NCBI GenBank assembly: GCA_964370855.1
Contig: CAYJMF010000030.1
Location: forward strand, 1 to 43,975
Source of the DNA: JAKLKS01 sp964370855
GTDB taxonomy: Bacteria > Planctomycetota > JAJSAM01 > JAKLKS01
Direction of reading: 5' to 3'
DNA length: 43,975 nt
In this document: piece after piece, positions 41,693 to 43,975 of the stretch
Layout of the letters: the number at the start of each line of letters is the position of its first letter
How positions within the stretch are numbered: position 1 is the first letter of the stretch
Made by a program: the position numbers and the translations under genes
The notes under the pieces: model-generated
Seen by the model: only the letters and a program-made list of their open reading frames with translations
What the model was told of the DNA's origin: nothing
Database searches by the model: none

Positions 41693-43975
41693 GGTGATGT
41701 CGAGCGTGGGCTCCTTCGGAGGTAGGAGACGGAGGTCGAGCCAGTACCGTCCCTGGTTGCGGTCCTCCCCCTTGAAGTCCCTCCCCTCCAAGTCCTTCTT
41801 GAAGTCGCTCTTGGACAAGGGGCGCTCGCCGCTCCGGGCGCACCACTCCCTGTAGGCGTCGTAGAGGGCCCCGCGGGGGCACTCCAGCCCCTTCCCGGAC
41901 TCGCAGCACTGCTCGATGAACGGGGCGACGGAGTCGGACTCCTCGCGGTACCTGCTGGTGGCCGCGAGGACCGCCGGCGGGTCCTCCAGGCCTTCCTTCT
42001 GCCAGGCGAGGCATCCGCGCAGGGCGAGGTTGAGTATCCCGGGCAACTCCGCCAGGAGCTTCGGGAGGAGCTTTTTGTCCCGCTTGGCGCCTTCGAACTT
42101 CTGGAGGAAGGGCACCACCTTCAACCGACGCCAGAGCGCCGCCCGCTGGGAGGGGATCTGGGGCAGCTTGTTGGTCATGAAAAGGAGCTTCAACTGGGGC
42201 CGGAACTCTGTGGAGCGAGCCCACATGTCCCGGACCGTCATCGGGTCGCCCCCGGAGATCTCCTTCAGGAGGGCCTCGTCGAACTTGGCCTCCATCTCGG
42301 ACACGGTGACCAGCCGCTTCCGCGCGAGCCGGACGAGGTCCTCCCGGTGCCCGGTGTCCTGGGAGCGTGCGGAGAAGGTCGTGTAGCGGGAGTGGGCCGC
42401 GTAGGTGCCGAGGAGGGAACGGAGGACGTCGAGGTACTTGGACTTCCCGTTGCCGCCGGACCCGAAGAGGATGGTCACAATCTCCTCGGTGGCGTCCCCG
42501 GTGAGCGCGTGGCCGGCCAGCTTCATCATGTAGCGCTCGAGCGCCATGTCGCCACCGGTGACCTCCTCCAAGAATCGCAGGAACCGGGGGCACTTGGCCG
42601 CGGGGTCGTAGGCGACTGGCGACTCCATCGTCAGGAGGTCTTCCGGGCGGGCCTCCCGGAACTGCCCGGTGCGGAGGTCCAGGACGCCGTTGGACACCTT
42701 GAGCAGGTAGGGATCCGGGTCGAGCCTGTCCGAGGTGATGGCCAGGGCCGGGTCGATGGCAGCGAACTCCAGCATCTCCCGCAGGGCCATCGGCCTCATC
42801 AAGGTCTTCGCCTGGTCCTGAAGGCCCCGCTGGCGGGGGAGGTCCTTGGACCCCCTCGCATCGGCGAGGTAGTGGGCCGCGACGTCGGTGGCGAGGTTGA
42901 GCACCTTCCCCGTGGGATCCAGGGTCCAGAGTCCCCGTGCCGCGTCGTAGATCAACCACTCTCCCCGGTCGGCGACGTACCGCACGTCGGTCCGGTGGAT
43001 ACGAGCGAAGACCCGGGCGTGGGAGCGGGGCGAAGGCCCGAGGTCGTCGAGCAGGTCCCGGTCGGGAGCCCCGGTCGACTCGATGCTCCGGGGCAGGGCT
43101 GCCAAGATCCGCTTCACGGCATCCTCTCCCAGGAGCTGCCCAATGCTGGGGACACCGGTGACCTTCCTGCCAGCGAGGAAGTTGTCGTAGGTGCTCCGGA
43201 CGGCGGACTCGCGGTCCCCGGGCTCTTCGTCGCCAGCCTCGCGCGCAGCGCTGCCGACGAGGGCGACGGCCTCCATCTCCGGGACGCCCCTCTTGGCCAG
43301 TACTCCCGCGAGGGCCATGGCGACCCCATGCCGGGCTCCCTTGGCCTTGGGCCATTCGTGGGCAAGGACACCGGCGAAGGCGTCCTTGGAGATTGCCCGG
43401 GCCTCCTCCTCGTCGGAGGGCAGGGCTACCGTCAAGCCCGAGTCGGGGGCGAAGTCGTCGCGCTCGGGGGCGGTGGTCCCGGCGCTGTCATAGGCCCGTC
43501 CGAGGATGACGACGGGGGCACTCCGCTCCCTGCCCTTCGCCGTGGAATTGGGGGTGAAGAAGAAGCGGGCGGTGTCGAGCTGGCACCTCCAGTCGACAAC
43601 GAAGCCCGGCCCCGTTATGGAATTGCGGTCCTTGGGAGCAAGGAAGCCGTCCTCCCACAGATCCTTCTCGACCTTCTTTGCGAGGTTCTCGGAGTCGCAT
43701 TTCCACGTTGTGAGGTCGGTCTCTGGCCACTTGAAGACGAAGATGACCCTGAAACCCGCGGGGGTCCTGTAGGCGAGATCTCCGTGGCAGAGAGCGGCGA
43801 TCGCCCGGTCGGCGTGCTCGGGGGCGACTTCCGAGTGCTCCAGGCCCTTGCCTGTATCGCGGATGAAATCCACGTCGACGAAGACGGCGGACGCGGAGAG
43901 GAAGTTGCTATGCCTGCGGTAGCCCACCACCTCGCGTTCGGGATCTCCTCCTTCGCCTTCGCCTCCTGCGCCCTG
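41675..43975 (-). CDS. P4-family primase-helicase (5' end beyond window)
   Basis: At least 766 residues are visible; the frame is still open at the right edge, so the start lies outside. The N-terminal part looks like an archaeo-eukaryotic primase: AVFVDVDF supplies the D-x-D pair, and TARFFFTP resembles a downstream family motif. A D5N-type region (WLIYDAARGLWTLD, LLKVSNGVLDLRTGQ) follows. The SF3 helicase has Walker A FGSGGNGKSKYL, Walker B-like VTVSEME and the sensor FMTNKLPQI. The C-terminal part includes a small DNA-binding-like region. It would prime and unwind DNA at the element's own origin. Whether primase activity is complete cannot be judged without the missing start. Confidence 0.88.
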   Translation of the reverse strand, partial: QGAGGEGEGGDPEREVVGYRRHSNFLSASAVFVDVDFIRDTGKGLEHSEVAPEHADRAIAALCHGDLAYRTPAGFRVIFVFKWPETDLTTWKCDSENLAKKVEKDLWEDGFLAPKDRNSITGPGFVVDWRCQLDTARFFFTPNSTAKGRERSAPVVILGRAYDSAGTTAPERDDFAPDSGLTVALPSDEEEARAISKDAFAGVLAHEWPKAKGARHGVAMALAGVLAKRGVPEMEAVALVGSAAREAGDEEPGDRESAVRSTYDNFLAGRKVTGVPSIGQLLGEDAVKRILAALPRSIESTGAPDRDLLDDLGPSPRSHARVFARIHRTDVRYVADRGEWLIYDAARGLWTLDPTGKVLNLATDVAAHYLADARGSKDLPRQRGLQDQAKTLMRPMALREMLEFAAIDPALAITSDRLDPDPYLLKVSNGVLDLRTGQFREARPEDLLTMESPVAYDPAAKCPRFLRFLEEVTGGDMALERYMMKLAGHALTGDATEEIVTILFGSGGNGKSKYLDVLRSLLGTYAAHSRYTTFSARSQDTGHREDLVRLARKRLVTVSEMEAKFDEALLKEISGGDPMTVRDMWARSTEFRPQLKLLFMTNKLPQIPSQRAALWRRLKVVPFLQKFEGAKRDKKLLPKLLAELPGILNLALRGCLAWQKEGLEDPPAVLAATSRYREESDSVAPFIEQCCESGKGLECPRGALYDAYREWCARSGERPLSKSDFKKDLEGRDFKGEDRNQGRYWLDLRLLPPKEPTLDITGDGGK

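Larger units (their letters stand above)
38432..43975. mobile_element. Integrative element at tRNA-Pro, P4-type replication genes, right end not reached
   Basis: A tyrosine integrase lies just beyond the 3' end of tRNA-Pro and points towards it. It is followed on the same strand by an excisionase-like HTH, a prim-pol-like protein and a P4-family primase-helicase. This set and site are typical of satellite-like or integrative plasmid-like elements. The tRNA is intact, so the element carries the restored 3' end. The second attachment site, expected to repeat part of the tRNA 3' end, is not in the window. No capsid or conjugation gene is visible. Confidence 0.75.

Overview
The window is strongly GC-rich throughout (about 70 % by eye) and comes from a diderm bacterium. 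It carries SecD/SecF ends, several lipoprotein signals, an LpxR-like outer-membrane lipid A deacylase, an AqpZ-type aquaporin and a c-type-heme sensor kinase. The long WD40 Ser/Thr kinase, the fused acyl ligase-ACP-acyltransferase and the many GTG/TTG starts would suit a Planctomycetota-, Myxococcota- or candidate-phylum-like genome, but I cannot place it more precisely. Two stretches look like assembly scars: a poly-C tract that truncates secF (410-480), and a poly-G tract followed by ten Ns (28802-28881).

Layout, left to right. (1) 1-409: end of secD and start of secF. (2) 565-3626: a flavin-dependent halogenase-like enzyme overlapping a radical SAM protein, with a convergent discrete acyl carrier protein. 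(3) 3679-11298: mostly envelope and single genes: LpxR-like deacylase, a small DUF3332-like lipoprotein with a clear terminator, a cytokinin-dehydrogenase-like flavoenzyme, a secreted fusion of an ABC-type binding domain with a metzincin-like protease motif, a Spy-like periplasmic protein, IF-1 and a Ppx/GppA-HD phosphatase. (4) 11316-21921: a divergent peptide-transport locus with two family-5 binding lipoproteins and two permease pairs but only one ATPase pair. (5) 21921-27904: a membrane hydrolase-like protein, the ligase-ACP-PlsC fusion and a hybrid histidine kinase, separated by long near-perfect inverted repeats that begin or end at stop codons and encode some of the protein C-termini; aquaporin follows. 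(6) 28985-34389: a heme-c sensor kinase and a sigma-54 activator, divergent from a three-gene module (54-aa membrane protein, HybA-like four-cluster ferredoxin, NrfD/HybB quinol protein). Between them lie two tandem 19-bp dyads and a good -24/-12 promoter. (7) 34462-38328: a transmembrane Ser/Thr kinase with WD40 repeats. (8) 38432-43975: tRNA-Pro(CGG) followed by an integrative element (tyrosine integrase, excisionase-like HTH, prim-pol-like protein, P4-type primase-helicase) that runs off the right edge.

The most interesting signals are the heme-sensor/sigma-54 circuit driving an orphan quinol/Fe-S module, the binding-protein/metzincin fusion, and the inverted-repeat family that supplies stop codons and C-terminal tails to neighbouring genes. 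All calls come from reading the sequence; no database search was run.
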